Of a stretch of 64,000 bases of DNA, positions 27,328 through 35,350 are shown piece by piece. The notes under the pieces were generated by a model. The model saw only the letters and a list, made by a program, of their open reading frames with translations, was not told the DNA's origin and searched no databases. Source of the stretch: Actinomycetospora lutea (GTDB lineage Bacteria; Actinomycetota; Actinomycetes; Mycobacteriales; Pseudonocardiaceae); contig NZ_JAQZAL010000022.1 in NCBI RefSeq assembly GCF_028737205.1, positions 62,001 to 126,000 of the forward strand, written 5' to 3'. Each line of letters starts with the position of its first letter. Position 1 is the stretch's first letter. The position numbers and the translations under genes are program-made.

Positions 27328-28410
27328 CGCCGCCACGGTGACCTTCTCGTGCACCCCGCCGGACAGGAAACCGGCCAGGGCGCGGCCCTCCTCGGCCACC
27401 GCGGCGCGGTCGGCCCGGGTGAAGCGCGTCCGCGGGGTGACCTCGACCGTGCCCTCCCGCGTCGTCCACGTCCCCGCGACCCGGCCGTCGACGAGCACCA
27501 CGCGCTCGCCGGCGACCGAGAGCCCGCGGTCGGCGTCGTCGATGATCCGGCTGCGGTCGTCGTAGCCGAGGACCGCGTTGTCGAACGCGGGCAGGAAGCG
27601 CACCGGGGCCGGGGTGTCGGGGTCGGGGCGGGGCGCGTCGGGCAGGTCGAGCAGCTCGCGGCCGCGCTCGTCGCGGAAGCCCACCAGCCGGTCGCGCACC
27701 GCGGCCACCGCCGCCGGCAGCCCGGCGAGGCCCGACCAGGCGCGCAGGTCGGCCAAGGCCGCCGGTCCGTACGCGGCGAGGTAGCGCAGCACCAGCGCCT
27801 CCCCCACCGGATCGGTGCCGTCGGGCGCGGGCGGGTCGACGGGGCGCCCGAGCCACGACGCGACGAGCAGGCACGCCGCCGGCCCGGCCTCGCCCCACAG
27901 CCCGCGCGGCGGCACCTGCACCACCGGCACGACCGTGCCGAGGGCCTCGCCGAGCACCCGCGGCGCCACCCCCGGCCAGCGCTGCGTGAGCGCGCGCCCG
28001 GCGTCGGGCAGCGTGCGCGCCTCCTCGGCGAGGAGCCGGCCGCCGATCTCCGCGAGCTCGTCGAGGTCCACGTCGGCGAGCTCCCGGCGGTACACGCCGA
28101 GCATCCGCTGGCGCAGCATCGCGTCGTGCCGCGAGCGCCACGCGAGCGCGTCGGCGGCCGTCACGAGGTGGACCGTGCGGCGCATGAGGTGGGTGCGCAC
28201 CACGCGGCGCGCGACGAGGTGGCCCGACAGCTCGGCGGGGTCGAACCCGGCGAGCCGTGACCACAGCCCGGTGTAGGGCTCCTGCGGCTCCTGGGCCTGC
28301 AGGCCACCGAGGTGCGCGACGGCGTCCAGCGCCGGGAGCGGCGCGCGCTCGAGGAGGTGCTGGCGGGCCAGCGTCGCCCGGTTGAGGGCGCGCCGGTCGA
28401 GGACGGTCAC
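27316..28410 (-). CDS. Winged-helix DNA-binding protein (HTH_42 / AlkZ-like)
   Basis: The 364-residue protein matches the HTH_42 family that includes the DNA glycosylase AlkZ. It begins with LNRATLARQHLLERAP. It has GLQAQEPQEPYTGLWSRL, containing the Q-x-Q motif used by AlkZ for catalysis, and a RTHLMRRTVHLVTAADA strand-helix. The C-terminus reads RVVLVDGRVAGTWTTREGTV. AlkZ-like proteins remove interstrand crosslinks or alkylated bases, but most members are uncharacterised, so glycosylase activity is an inference. An R2 repeat lies just upstream of its start. Confidence 0.82.
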   Translation of the reverse strand: MTVLDRRALNRATLARQHLLERAPLPALDAVAHLGGLQAQEPQEPYTGLWSRLAGFDPAELSGHLVARRVVRTHLMRRTVHLVTAADALAWRSRHDAMLRQRMLGVYRRELADVDLDELAEIGGRLLAEEARTLPDAGRALTQRWPGVAPRVLGEALGTVVPVVQVPPRGLWGEAGPAACLLVASWLGRPVDPPAPDGTDPVGEALVLRYLAAYGPAALADLRAWSGLAGLPAAVAAVRDRLVGFRDERGRELLDLPDAPRPDPDTPAPVRFLPAFDNAVLGYDDRSRIIDDADRGLSVAGERVVLVDGRVAGTWTTREGTVEVTPRTRFTRADRAAVAEEGRALAGFLSGGVHEKVTVAASPR

Positions 28411-28429
28411 GTCCGGCAGCCTGGCACGC

Positions 28430-28458
28430 GGGAGACGGAGCGCAGCGGAGCTCGACCC
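28430..28458 (+). repeat. R2 dispersed repeat, copy 6
   Basis: This 29-base copy begins GGGAGACGGAGCGCAGC and ends GGAGCTCGACCC. It lies between the start of the winged-helix gene (28410) and the stop of the LigJ-like gene (28471), both on the minus strand. Confidence 0.85.
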
Positions 28459-28470
28459 ATCGGAGGACGC

Positions 28471-29490
28471 TCACCGTCCCTGCTCGCGCAACCGCCGATC
28501 GAGGCGCGGGTACACCCGGCGGGAATTGTGCTCGTAGACCTTCTCCCGCTCGTCGGGCTTCAGCGCCGACGCCTCGACGTAGCGGCGGGTGTCGTCGAAG
28601 GCGTGCCCGGTGCGCGGGTCGGTCCCCCGCACCGCGCCGACCATCTCCGAGCCGAAGAGGATGTTCTCGGGCTCGACGACGTCCACGAGCAGGTCGATCC
28701 CGGGCTGGTGGTAGACGCAGGTGTCGAAGACGACGTTGCCCATCAGCGCGTCCTCGACCGCGGGCCGGTCGAGCATGTCGGCGAGCCCGCGGAAGCGTCC
28801 CCAGTGGTAGGGCACCGCGCCGCCGCCGTGCGGGATCACGAGCCGCAGCTCCGGGAGGTCGCGGAACAGGTCGGCCTGCAGCAGCTGCATGAACGCCGTG
28901 GTGTCGGCGTTGAGGTAGTGCGAGCCGGTGGCGTGGAAGTTCGGGTTGGTCACCGCGGACACGTGCACCATCGCAGGCACCTCGAGCTCGACCATGGCCT
29001 CGTAGAACGGGTACCAGTGCCGGTCGGTCAGCGGCGGCGCGGTCCAGTGCCCGCCCGAGGGGTCGGGGTTGAGGTTGACGCCGACGAAGCCCAGCTCCTC
29101 GACGCAGCGGCGCAGCTCGGCGACCGACCGCTCGATCGGCACCCCGGGCGACTGGGGCAGCTGCCCGACGCCGGCGAAGTGCTGCGGGAAGAGGTCGACG
29201 ACGCGGGCGACGAGGTCGTTGCACGCCCGCGCCCACGCCGCGCTCACGGCCTCGTCGCCGCGGTGGTGGCCCATCGCCGACGCGCGCGGCGAGAAGATCG
29301 TCAGGTCGATGCCGCGCTCGGCCATGAGCCGCAGCTGGCTGTCCTGCACCGACGCGCGGATCTCGTCGTCGGTGACGGCGGGGTAGGCCGGGGCGCCGCC
29401 GCCGGCGTCGAACGCGGCGGTCTGCGCCTCGCGCCACGCCGTGTGCGCGGCCGGCGCGGTCGTGTAGTGGCCGTGGCAGTCGATGATCAT
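28471..29490 (-). CDS. ligJ: 4-oxalomesaconate hydratase (LigJ-like amidohydrolase)
   Basis: This 339-residue amidohydrolase-superfamily protein has the opening MIIDCHGHYTT (HxH metal motif), HYLNADTTAFMQLL, VIPHGGGAVPYHWGRF and ILFGSEMVGAVRG. These match 4-oxalomesaconate hydratase, which adds water to give 4-carboxy-4-hydroxy-2-oxoadipate in protocatechuate 4,5-cleavage. It is last in a four-gene overlapping operon (aldolase, PrpF-like isomerase, DUF1932 oxidoreductase, hydratase), and its ATG overlaps the preceding stop by four bases. The genomic context strongly supports this role over a generic decarboxylase-type amidohydrolase. Confidence 0.88.
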   Translation of the reverse strand: MIIDCHGHYTTAPAAHTAWREAQTAAFDAGGGAPAYPAVTDDEIRASVQDSQLRLMAERGIDLTIFSPRASAMGHHRGDEAVSAAWARACNDLVARVVDLFPQHFAGVGQLPQSPGVPIERSVAELRRCVEELGFVGVNLNPDPSGGHWTAPPLTDRHWYPFYEAMVELEVPAMVHVSAVTNPNFHATGSHYLNADTTAFMQLLQADLFRDLPELRLVIPHGGGAVPYHWGRFRGLADMLDRPAVEDALMGNVVFDTCVYHQPGIDLLVDVVEPENILFGSEMVGAVRGTDPRTGHAFDDTRRYVEASALKPDEREKVYEHNSRRVYPRLDRRLREQGR

Positions 29491-30248
29491 TTCTCGTCTC
29501 CGTCCCGCAGCGCGGCGAGCAGGTCGTGGGCGGCGGTGGCCGTGCGGGGCTCGACGCCGAGCTCGCGCAGCTGCTCGGCCGCGGCGGCCATCTCGTCGGC
29601 GCGCCGCCGGGCGTGGCGGTGGGTGCCGTCGACGAGCCGGTCGATCGCGTGCTCGTCGAACCCGGCGAGCTCGGCGGAGACGTCGGCGGCGAGCCAGTCG
29701 GCGCAGCCCGCGGCCTCGGCCCCGGCGAGCGCCTCGACGACGGCCGCCGCGAGCCCCTTGTAGAAGACGCTGCGCAGGAGCTTGCGGGAGATCGCCGCGC
29801 CGGCCGGCCCGGGCAGCACGGTGACCGCCGCCCCGAGCGCGCCCATCACCTCGGCGTAGCGCTCCGCCCCGTCGCCGGAGACCAGCATCGGCGTGCGCAG
29901 GCCCTTGCCCGGCACCGGCGACATGAGGGCGACGTCGACGACGGGCACGTCGGTCGCGGCCACCAGCGCCTGCTTGGTGCCGGGCGACGCGGTGTTGAGG
30001 TCGGCCCAGAGCGTGCCGGGGCGCAGGCCGGGACGGGCGTTGGTCAGGGCCGCCACCGCGTCGTGCGAGCTGTTGGCCGACAGCACCAGCTCGGCGTCGC
30101 GCACCGCGTCGGCCTCGTCGACGCGGTGCTCGACCCCGTCGACCCCGGGCACGGCCGGGTCGTGGCCGCGCACGTCGGCGCCGGCGGCGACGAGGTCGCG
30201 GGCGATCGCGGCCCCGGCCTCACCGAGCCCGAGCAGGGCGATCCTCAC
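29487..30248 (-). CDS. DUF1932 NAD(P)-dependent oxidoreductase (6-phosphogluconate-dehydrogenase-like)
   Basis: The 253-residue protein has an N-terminal Rossmann fold (VRIALLGLGEAGAAIARDLV) and the beta-hydroxyacid-dehydrogenase-type DLNTASPGTKQALV and VDVALMSPVPGKGLRTPMLV. KLLRSVFYKGLAAAVVEAL carries the likely catalytic lysine region, followed by a DUF1932 C-terminal helical domain. The GTG at 30248 overlaps the isomerase stop (GTGA). It sits inside the 4-oxalomesaconate operon although no dehydrogenase is needed between PDC and the aldolase products. A peripheral hydroxyacid or hemiacetal substrate is possible; the true reaction is unknown. Confidence 0.75.
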   Translation of the reverse strand: MRIALLGLGEAGAAIARDLVAAGADVRGHDPAVPGVDGVEHRVDEADAVRDAELVLSANSSHDAVAALTNARPGLRPGTLWADLNTASPGTKQALVAATDVPVVDVALMSPVPGKGLRTPMLVSGDGAERYAEVMGALGAAVTVLPGPAGAAISRKLLRSVFYKGLAAAVVEALAGAEAAGCADWLAADVSAELAGFDEHAIDRLVDGTHRHARRRADEMAAAAEQLRELGVEPRTATAAHDLLAALRDGDEK

Positions 30249-31336
30249 GACGCCGCCCGCGGGAACGCGACGCCGTCGGCGAGCTTGCGGGCCGTGCGCA
30301 CGACCCCCGAGCGCAGCACGCGCGGCGGATCCGCCGACGCGTCGACCGCGACGTCGACGAGGAAGTGACCGGTCGGGTGCTCGACGTCGATCCGGGTCGT
30401 GCCGTCCGGCCACCCCTCGGCGATCTCGTGGCCGACCGCGCCCGGCAGCAGCATCCCGGTGACGACGCTGACCGCGGCCAGCACACCGACGGCCGTGTGC
30501 GGGCGGACCGGGATGAACGAGCGGGTGGCGACGTGGCCGCCGTCGCCGGGCGCGGCGAGCAGCACGGTCTTCGGCACCGAGGAGTCGGCGACGTCCCCGA
30601 GGCCCATCAGCGCGCCGGCCGTGGTCCGCAGGGCGTCGATCCGCGCGCCGAGTGCGGCGTCGGCGGCCAGCTCCTCGTGGGTCTCGTGCCCGGTCAGGCC
30701 CACCGAGGACGCGAGGACCAGCACCACGGGCATCCCGTTGTCGACGCAGGTGACCTCCGTGTTCCCGAACGGGCCGTCGACGGTGTCGCGCACGCGCCCG
30801 GTCGGCAGCAGCGCGCCGGTCGCCGACCCCTCGGTGTCGGCGAACGCGAGCGTGATCGGCGCCGCCGTGCCCGGGACGCCCGCGATCGCCACGTCGCCGC
30901 GGTAGGTCACCCGCCCGCCCGGGGTGGCCACGGTGGCGACGGCGACGCTGTCGGAGTTGACCATGCGGATGCGGACGTCGGTGGTGCCGTCGGCGGCAGC
31001 GACCAGGCCGCGCTCGAGGGCGAACGGCCCGACGCCGGCGAGGATGTTGCCGCAGTTCTGCCGGGCGGAGACGGTGGCCTCCTCCACGCCGAGCTGGAGG
31101 AAGAGGTAGTCGACGTCGGCGTCGGGGTGCTCCGAGGGGCTGATCACCGCGACCTTGCTCGTCAGGGACGTCGCCCCGCCGAGCCCGTCGATCTGGCGCG
31201 GGTCGGGCGTGCCCATCAGGCGCAGCAGCAGGTCGTCGCGGGCGTCCGGGTCGGCCGGCAGGTCCGCGGCGCAGAAGTAGAGCCCGCGGGAGGTGCCACC
31301 GCGCAGGATCGTGACGGGGACGCCGTCCTCGCTCAT
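30245..31336 (-). CDS. PrpF-family 4-oxalomesaconate isomerase/tautomerase (LigU/GalD-like)
   Basis: The 363-residue protein has the PrpF/DAP-epimerase-like fold signatures VTILRGGTSRGLYFCAADLP, IDGLGGATSLTSKVAVI and SARQNCGNILAGVGPFALE, where an active-site cysteine is usual. HPTGHFLVDV occurs near the end. Members in these clusters isomerise 4-oxalomesaconate (LigU 1,3-allylic isomerase or GalD keto-enol tautomerase) to the form taken by the hydratase. It overlaps the aldolase gene upstream by four bases and the DUF1932 gene downstream. Which of the two isomerisations it performs cannot be told from sequence alone. Confidence 0.85.
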   Translation of the reverse strand: MSEDGVPVTILRGGTSRGLYFCAADLPADPDARDDLLLRLMGTPDPRQIDGLGGATSLTSKVAVISPSEHPDADVDYLFLQLGVEEATVSARQNCGNILAGVGPFALERGLVAAADGTTDVRIRMVNSDSVAVATVATPGGRVTYRGDVAIAGVPGTAAPITLAFADTEGSATGALLPTGRVRDTVDGPFGNTEVTCVDNGMPVVLVLASSVGLTGHETHEELAADAALGARIDALRTTAGALMGLGDVADSSVPKTVLLAAPGDGGHVATRSFIPVRPHTAVGVLAAVSVVTGMLLPGAVGHEIAEGWPDGTTRIDVEHPTGHFLVDVAVDASADPPRVLRSGVVRTARKLADGVAFPRAAS

Positions 31337-32028
31337 CCGCGCTCCTGGGCGTGCGGCACGTACTCGACGCCGAACTCCTTCAACCGGTCGCGCAGCCCGT
31401 AGCGGTCGAGCCCGAGCTCGCCGGCCCGGAACGCCTCGCGGCTCGCCGCCTCCTTCTCGAGGCGGACCTGCGCCGCGGTCAGCGCCCGCGCCACGTCGTC
31501 GCGCGGCACGACCATGACGCCGTCGTCGTCGCCGAGCACCACGTCGCCGGGGTGCACGATCTGGTTGCCGAGGGTCACCGGGACGTTCACCGCGCCGGCC
31601 GTGGCCTTCACCGAGCCCTGCGCCGAGACCGCCCGCGACCAGGCGGGGAAGCCCATCTCGCGCAGGTCGGCGACGTCGCGCAGGCCGCAGGCGAGCACCA
31701 CCCCGCGCACCCCGCGCTGCGCCAGCGACGTCGCCAGCAGCTCACCGAACAGGCCGTCGGTGGACGGGGACGCGGTCGCCACGACGAGCACGTCGCCGGG
31801 CCGGCACTGCTCCACCGCGACGTGGATCATCAGGTTGTCGCCCGGCCAGCACAGGGCCGTGACCGCGGTGCCCCCGGTGCGCGCGCCGGCCCACGCGGGC
31901 CGGAACTCGGGCCCGAGGTAGCCCGTGCGCCCGAGCGCCTCGTGGACCGTCGCGACCCCGTACCCGCCCAGCGCCGCCGCGTCGTCGACGTCGGCGCGCG
32001 GCGGGTCGGTCACCACCACCGTCCTCAT
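31333..32028 (-). CDS. ligK: 4-carboxy-4-hydroxy-2-oxoadipate aldolase (LigK/RraA-like)
   Basis: The 231-residue RraA-fold protein contains GVATVHEALGRTGYLGPEFR, CWPGDNLMIHVAVEQCRPGD, GVVLACGLRDVADLREMGFP (substrate and divalent-metal site) and VHPGDVVLGDDDGVMVVPRD. These match class II HMG/CHA aldolases, which split 4-carboxy-4-hydroxy-2-oxoadipate to pyruvate and oxaloacetate and also decarboxylate oxaloacetate. The ATG at 32028 has AGGAGG upstream. It is first in the minus-strand operon, and a GntR palindrome (32075-32090) lies 47 bases before its start. Confidence 0.9.
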   Translation of the reverse strand: MRTVVVTDPPRADVDDAAALGGYGVATVHEALGRTGYLGPEFRPAWAGARTGGTAVTALCWPGDNLMIHVAVEQCRPGDVLVVATASPSTDGLFGELLATSLAQRGVRGVVLACGLRDVADLREMGFPAWSRAVSAQGSVKATAGAVNVPVTLGNQIVHPGDVVLGDDDGVMVVPRDDVARALTAAQVRLEKEAASREAFRAGELGLDRYGLRDRLKEFGVEYVPHAQERG

Positions 32029-32074
32029 GCCTGCCTCCTCGCTCGGTCTGCCCCGAGCATCGGAGGTGTCGCCA

Positions 32075-32090
32075 AGATTGTCAACAATCT
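32075..32090. promoter_or_regulatory. GntR-type operator 1 (before the aldolase operon)
   Basis: AGATTGTCAACAATCT is a perfect 16-base palindrome just upstream of the minus-strand aldolase operon. Its core ATTGT-NN-ACAAT recurs at 32799-32810. FCD-type GntR proteins bind short dyads of this kind, and the GntR gene lies between the two sites. Confidence 0.75.
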
Positions 32091-32102
32091 GGGCGACATA
32101 CC

Positions 32103-32765
32103 TCAGGCGCCGGACGGGCCCCCGACCGACGGCAGCGTCTCGATGACGCTCGCGAGGTGCGCGCGCATGGCGGCCTCGGCGCGGCCGGGGTCGCGCGCGC
32201 AGATGGCCTCGACGATCTCGAGGTGCTGGGGCAGCGACACCGATGCCCGCCCCGGCAGCAGGGCCAGGCGGAACTGGTGGCGCACGTTCTGGCCGCGCAG
32301 GCGGTCGAGCACCCCGGCGGCGACGCTCTGCCCGGCGACGGCGCGCACGGTCGCGTGCAGCCGGCGGTTGAGCTCGGAGTAGCCGAAGACGTCGCCGCGC
32401 TCCACCGCGTCGCGCATGTCGGCGGCGATCGCCCGCAACGTGGCGAGGTCGTCGTCGGTGGCACGCTCGGCCGCCTTGGCCGCGCACAGGCCCTCGACCA
32501 CCATGCGCACCTCGGAGATCTCGATCGCCTCGGCGAGCGAGACCGCCCGCACCCGCGCCCCGCGGTTCTGCACCCGCTCGACGAGCCCCTCGGCCGCGAG
32601 CTGCACCAGCGCGGTGCGCACGGCCGCCCGGCTGGCGCCGAACTGCACCGACAGGTCGGCCTCGACCAGCCGCTGGTTGGGCACGAACTCGCCCTCGTGG
32701 ATCGCGCGGCGGACGAGGTCGACCACGTCGCCCGCCCCACCGACGGACTCGGCCACGGTGCTCAC
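32103..32765 (-). CDS. GntR family (FCD) regulator of the PDC/oxalomesaconate genes
   Basis: The 220-residue protein has a GntR winged helix (about residues 14-75; RLVEADLSVQFGASRAAVRT) and an all-helical FCD effector domain with metal/ligand-type residues in EISEVRMVVEGLCA, ELNRRLHATVRAV and LPQHLEIVEAI. The GTG at 32765 gives MSTVAESVGG. The gene is flanked by two copies of an ATTGT-NN-ACAAT palindrome, one before the aldolase operon and one in its own upstream region shared with the divergent ligI gene. It therefore probably represses both arms and itself, with a pathway intermediate as inducer. Confidence 0.9.
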   Translation of the reverse strand: MSTVAESVGGAGDVVDLVRRAIHEGEFVPNQRLVEADLSVQFGASRAAVRTALVQLAAEGLVERVQNRGARVRAVSLAEAIEISEVRMVVEGLCAAKAAERATDDDLATLRAIAADMRDAVERGDVFGYSELNRRLHATVRAVAGQSVAAGVLDRLRGQNVRHQFRLALLPGRASVSLPQHLEIVEAICARDPGRAEAAMRAHLASVIETLPSVGGPSGA

Positions 32766-32798
32766 AGGGGCGACCTTAGCACCAAGAACGCAAACAGA

Positions 32799-32810
32799 AT
32801 TGTTGACAAT
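32799..32810. promoter_or_regulatory. GntR-type operator 2 (gntR–ligI gap)
   Basis: ATTGTTGACAAT is a perfect 12-base palindrome matching the core of operator 1. It lies 33 bases upstream of the gntR GTG and 70 bases upstream of the ligI-like GTG. TTGACA within it may also be a -35 element, so binding would block transcription. Confidence 0.72.
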
Positions 32811-32880
32811 CCTTGCGCCGATCCTGGTGACCGTGGAAGCTCACCTCCCGACGGACCGGCACCGACGACGGGAGGACACC

Positions 32881-33819
32881 GTGTCACCAGCCCCCACCGC
32901 CGGGTGGCTGACCTGGGACCCGGCGCCCTCGTCGCCGACGCTCGCGCTGCCCCCCGGCGCGGTCGACGCGCACTGCCACGTCTTCGGGCCCGCCGAGCGC
33001 TTCCCCTTCGCCCCGGAGCGCAAGTACACCCCGACCGACGCCGGCCGCGAGCAGCTCGCCGCGCTGCGCGACCACCTCGGCCTCGCGCGTCAGGTGATCG
33101 TGCAGGCCACCTGCCACGGCAGCGACAACCGCGCGCTCGTCGACGCGCTGGACGCCGCCGACGGGCGCGCCCGCGGGGTCGCCACCGTGCGCGGCGACGT
33201 CACCGACCGCGAGCTGGCCGACCTCGACCGCGTCGGCGTCCGCGGCGTGCGCTTCAACTTCGTCAAGCGCCTCGTCGACGCCGTGCCGACCGACGAGCTC
33301 GCGGCGGTGACCGAGCGGATCGCCCCGCTGGGCTGGCACGTCGTCGTCTACTTCGAGGCCGCCGACCTGCCCGACCTCGAGGACTTCTTCGGGCGCCTGC
33401 CGGTGCCCGTGGTGGTCGACCACATGGGCCGCCCGGACGTCACCCGCGACCCCGCGGGACCGGAGTTCGACCGGTTCCTGCGCTTCGTCGAGCGCCACGA
33501 CCTGTGGGTCAAGGTCAGCTGCCCGGAGCGCCTGAGCGTCACCGGGCCCCCCGCGGTCGACGGCGAGCAGCACGCCTACGCCGACGTAGTGCCCTTCGCC
33601 CGCCGCGTCGTCGCCGAGGTCGGCGACCGCGTGCTGTGGGGCACCGACTGGCCGCACCCGAACCTCACCGACCACATGCCCGACGACGGGCTGCTCGTCG
33701 ACCACGTCCGCCACGTCGCGCCCACCCCCGAGGACCGGCAGCGGCTCCTCGTCGACAACCCCATGCGCCTGTACTGGCCCGAGGAGACGCAGGCGGCCCA
33801 GAAAGGCAGGACACCGTGA
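32881..33819 (+). CDS. ligI: 2-pyrone-4,6-dicarboxylate hydrolase (LigI-like)
   Basis: The 312-residue amidohydrolase has VDAHCHVFGPAERFPFAPER, then KYTP, VIVQATCHGSDNRALVDAL, VRGVRFNFVKRLVDA, VVVDHMGRPDV, and LWGTDWPHPNLTDHMPDDG. These match PDC lactonase, which opens 2-pyrone-4,6-dicarboxylate to 4-oxalomesaconate. The GTG at 32881 has GGGAGG upstream. Its stop overlaps the MFS start by four bases (GTGA), so hydrolase and transporter are translationally coupled. It is divergent from the regulator and the downstream-enzyme operon. Confidence 0.9.
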   Translation: MSPAPTAGWLTWDPAPSSPTLALPPGAVDAHCHVFGPAERFPFAPERKYTPTDAGREQLAALRDHLGLARQVIVQATCHGSDNRALVDALDAADGRARGVATVRGDVTDRELADLDRVGVRGVRFNFVKRLVDAVPTDELAAVTERIAPLGWHVVVYFEAADLPDLEDFFGRLPVPVVVDHMGRPDVTRDPAGPEFDRFLRFVERHDLWVKVSCPERLSVTGPPAVDGEQHAYADVVPFARRVVAEVGDRVLWGTDWPHPNLTDHMPDDGLLVDHVRHVAPTPEDRQRLLVDNPMRLYWPEETQAAQKGRTP

Positions 33820-35186
33820 CCGCAGCCACGGCACCGAACGCCCAGCAACGCCTCGACCGGCTGCCCATCGGGCGGTTCCACATCGTCACGCTCGTCGCGG
33901 TGTCGTTCGCGTACTTCTTCGAGTTCGCCGACATCAACACCTTCGCCGTCACCGCGCCACGCCTGCTCAAGCTGTGGGGCGTGACGGTCGACCAGGTCGC
34001 CTACGTGACGTCGACGTCCTTCGTCGGCATGTTCCTCGGGTCGATCGGCGCCGGCGCGCTCGCCGACCGTGTCGGGCGCAAGCCCGCCCTCACCGCCACC
34101 GTCGTCTTCTTCGGCGTCTTCTCGCTGGTCTCGGTGTTCTCGTGGGACGTGGTGTCGCTCGGCGTCTTCCGCTTCCTCACCTCGGCCGGGCTCTCGGCCA
34201 TGACGGTGGTCGCGGTCATCTACGTCAGCGAGCTCTTCCCGGCCGCCCGCCGCGGGAAGTACCAGGCGTACGCGATCGCGATCGGCATCTGCGGCACGCC
34301 CGCGACCAGCCTCATCGCGAGCTTCGTCGTGCCGCTCTCGGACTGGTCGTGGCGGCTGGTCTACCTGTGGGGCGCGCTCGGCCTGTTCTTCCTCTTCTTC
34401 CTCGGCCGGCTCAAGGAGTCGCCGCGCTGGCTGGAGAGCCGCGGCGACCACGCCCGCGCCGAGGCCGTCCTGCGCGAGATCGAGGACTCGGTCGCCGCCG
34501 AGAAGGGCCCGCTGCCCGAGCCGGCACCCGCGGTGGTCGCCGCCGCCCCGGTCGAGGCGGGCACCCCGTGGTGGCGCGTGCTGCTGCGGCGCCGCGTCCT
34601 GCTGCCGACCCTGCTGCTCTGCGTCCTGTGGGTCACGCAGACCATCGGCTTCTTCGGCTACTCGAGCTGGGCGCCGACCCTGCTCGCCAAGCAGGGCTTC
34701 AGCGTCGAGAACTCGATCTTCTACGTCGCCCTGACCACGATCGGCGCCCCGCTGGGCTGCCTGCTCGCCGCCGCGGTGACCGACCGCTTCGAGCGCAAGT
34801 GGTGCCTGGCCGTCTTCGGCGCCGTGATCGGGCTCTGCGGCCTGCTCTACGGGCTGACCTTCGACCCGATGCTGATCGTCGTCTTCGGGTTCCTCGTCAA
34901 CCTCGTCGAGCGCGGCTACACCGCGCTGGCCTACGCCTACTCCCCCGAGCTGTTCGACACGCGCACGCGCTCGCTCGGCACCGGCATCTCCTACGGCGTC
35001 GGGCGCCTGTCCAACGCCGCCGGCCCGCTGATCATCGCGGCGCTGTACAACGGCAGCGGCTACCAGGCGGTGTTCGTGTTCATCGCCGCGATGTGGGTCG
35101 TCGGCGCGATCGTCGTGGCCCTGTTCGGCCCGCGCACCAAGCTGCGCAGGCCGGCCGCCGCGGCGACGGCGTCGGTCGGCGCCTGA
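33816..35186 (+). CDS. MFS transporter, aromatic/pyrone acid type, coupled to LigI
   Basis: The 456-residue protein has 12 predicted membrane segments. Sugar/aromatic-acid-symporter signatures are GAGALADRVGRKPALTATVV after TM2, the central SPRWLESRGDHARAEAVLRE loop, and SYGVGRLSNAAGPLIIAALY near the end. Its start overlaps the ligI stop, so it probably imports the pathway substrate, either PDC itself or an aromatic acid precursor. No ring-cleavage genes are in the window, which favours PDC or a closely related dicarboxylate; this is inference. Confidence 0.85.
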   Translation: MTAATAPNAQQRLDRLPIGRFHIVTLVAVSFAYFFEFADINTFAVTAPRLLKLWGVTVDQVAYVTSTSFVGMFLGSIGAGALADRVGRKPALTATVVFFGVFSLVSVFSWDVVSLGVFRFLTSAGLSAMTVVAVIYVSELFPAARRGKYQAYAIAIGICGTPATSLIASFVVPLSDWSWRLVYLWGALGLFFLFFLGRLKESPRWLESRGDHARAEAVLREIEDSVAAEKGPLPEPAPAVVAAAPVEAGTPWWRVLLRRRVLLPTLLLCVLWVTQTIGFFGYSSWAPTLLAKQGFSVENSIFYVALTTIGAPLGCLLAAAVTDRFERKWCLAVFGAVIGLCGLLYGLTFDPMLIVVFGFLVNLVERGYTALAYAYSPELFDTRTRSLGTGISYGVGRLSNAAGPLIIAALYNGSGYQAVFVFIAAMWVVGAIVVALFGPRTKLRRPAAAATASVGA

Positions 35187-35194
35187 CCCCCCGC

Positions 35195-35246
35195 CGGCGA
35201 AGGGCGCCCTCGGCCCGTCGAGGCGACCGAAGGGGCCCTTCGCTCA
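35195..35246. repeat. R3 hairpin repeat, copy 1 (terminator-like)
   Basis: Inverted arms GCGAAGGGCGCC and GGGGCCCTTCGC with an internal spacer follow the MFS stop by eight bases. A similar element occurs at 41149-41200 after the IclR gene. Both sit between convergent genes, consistent with termination, though no T-run follows. Between this repeat and 35350 there is a short hydrophobic-coding stretch on the minus strand (~35235-35290) that may be a gene relic. Confidence 0.55.
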
Positions 35247-35350
35247 GCACCACCAGGATGGCGGTGACGATCGCGAGCACCGCCCACCCGCCGGCGCGAG
35301 GCCGTCGGCACGCCCGACCCGTGTGTCGTCGGGCCGGCCGGGAACCGCGC

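Noticed and set aside
35235-35290. Short hydrophobic minus-strand coding stretch near the R3 repeat
   Set aside because: It is too short, overlaps the hairpin and lacks a start or family match; it is noted only as a possible relic.
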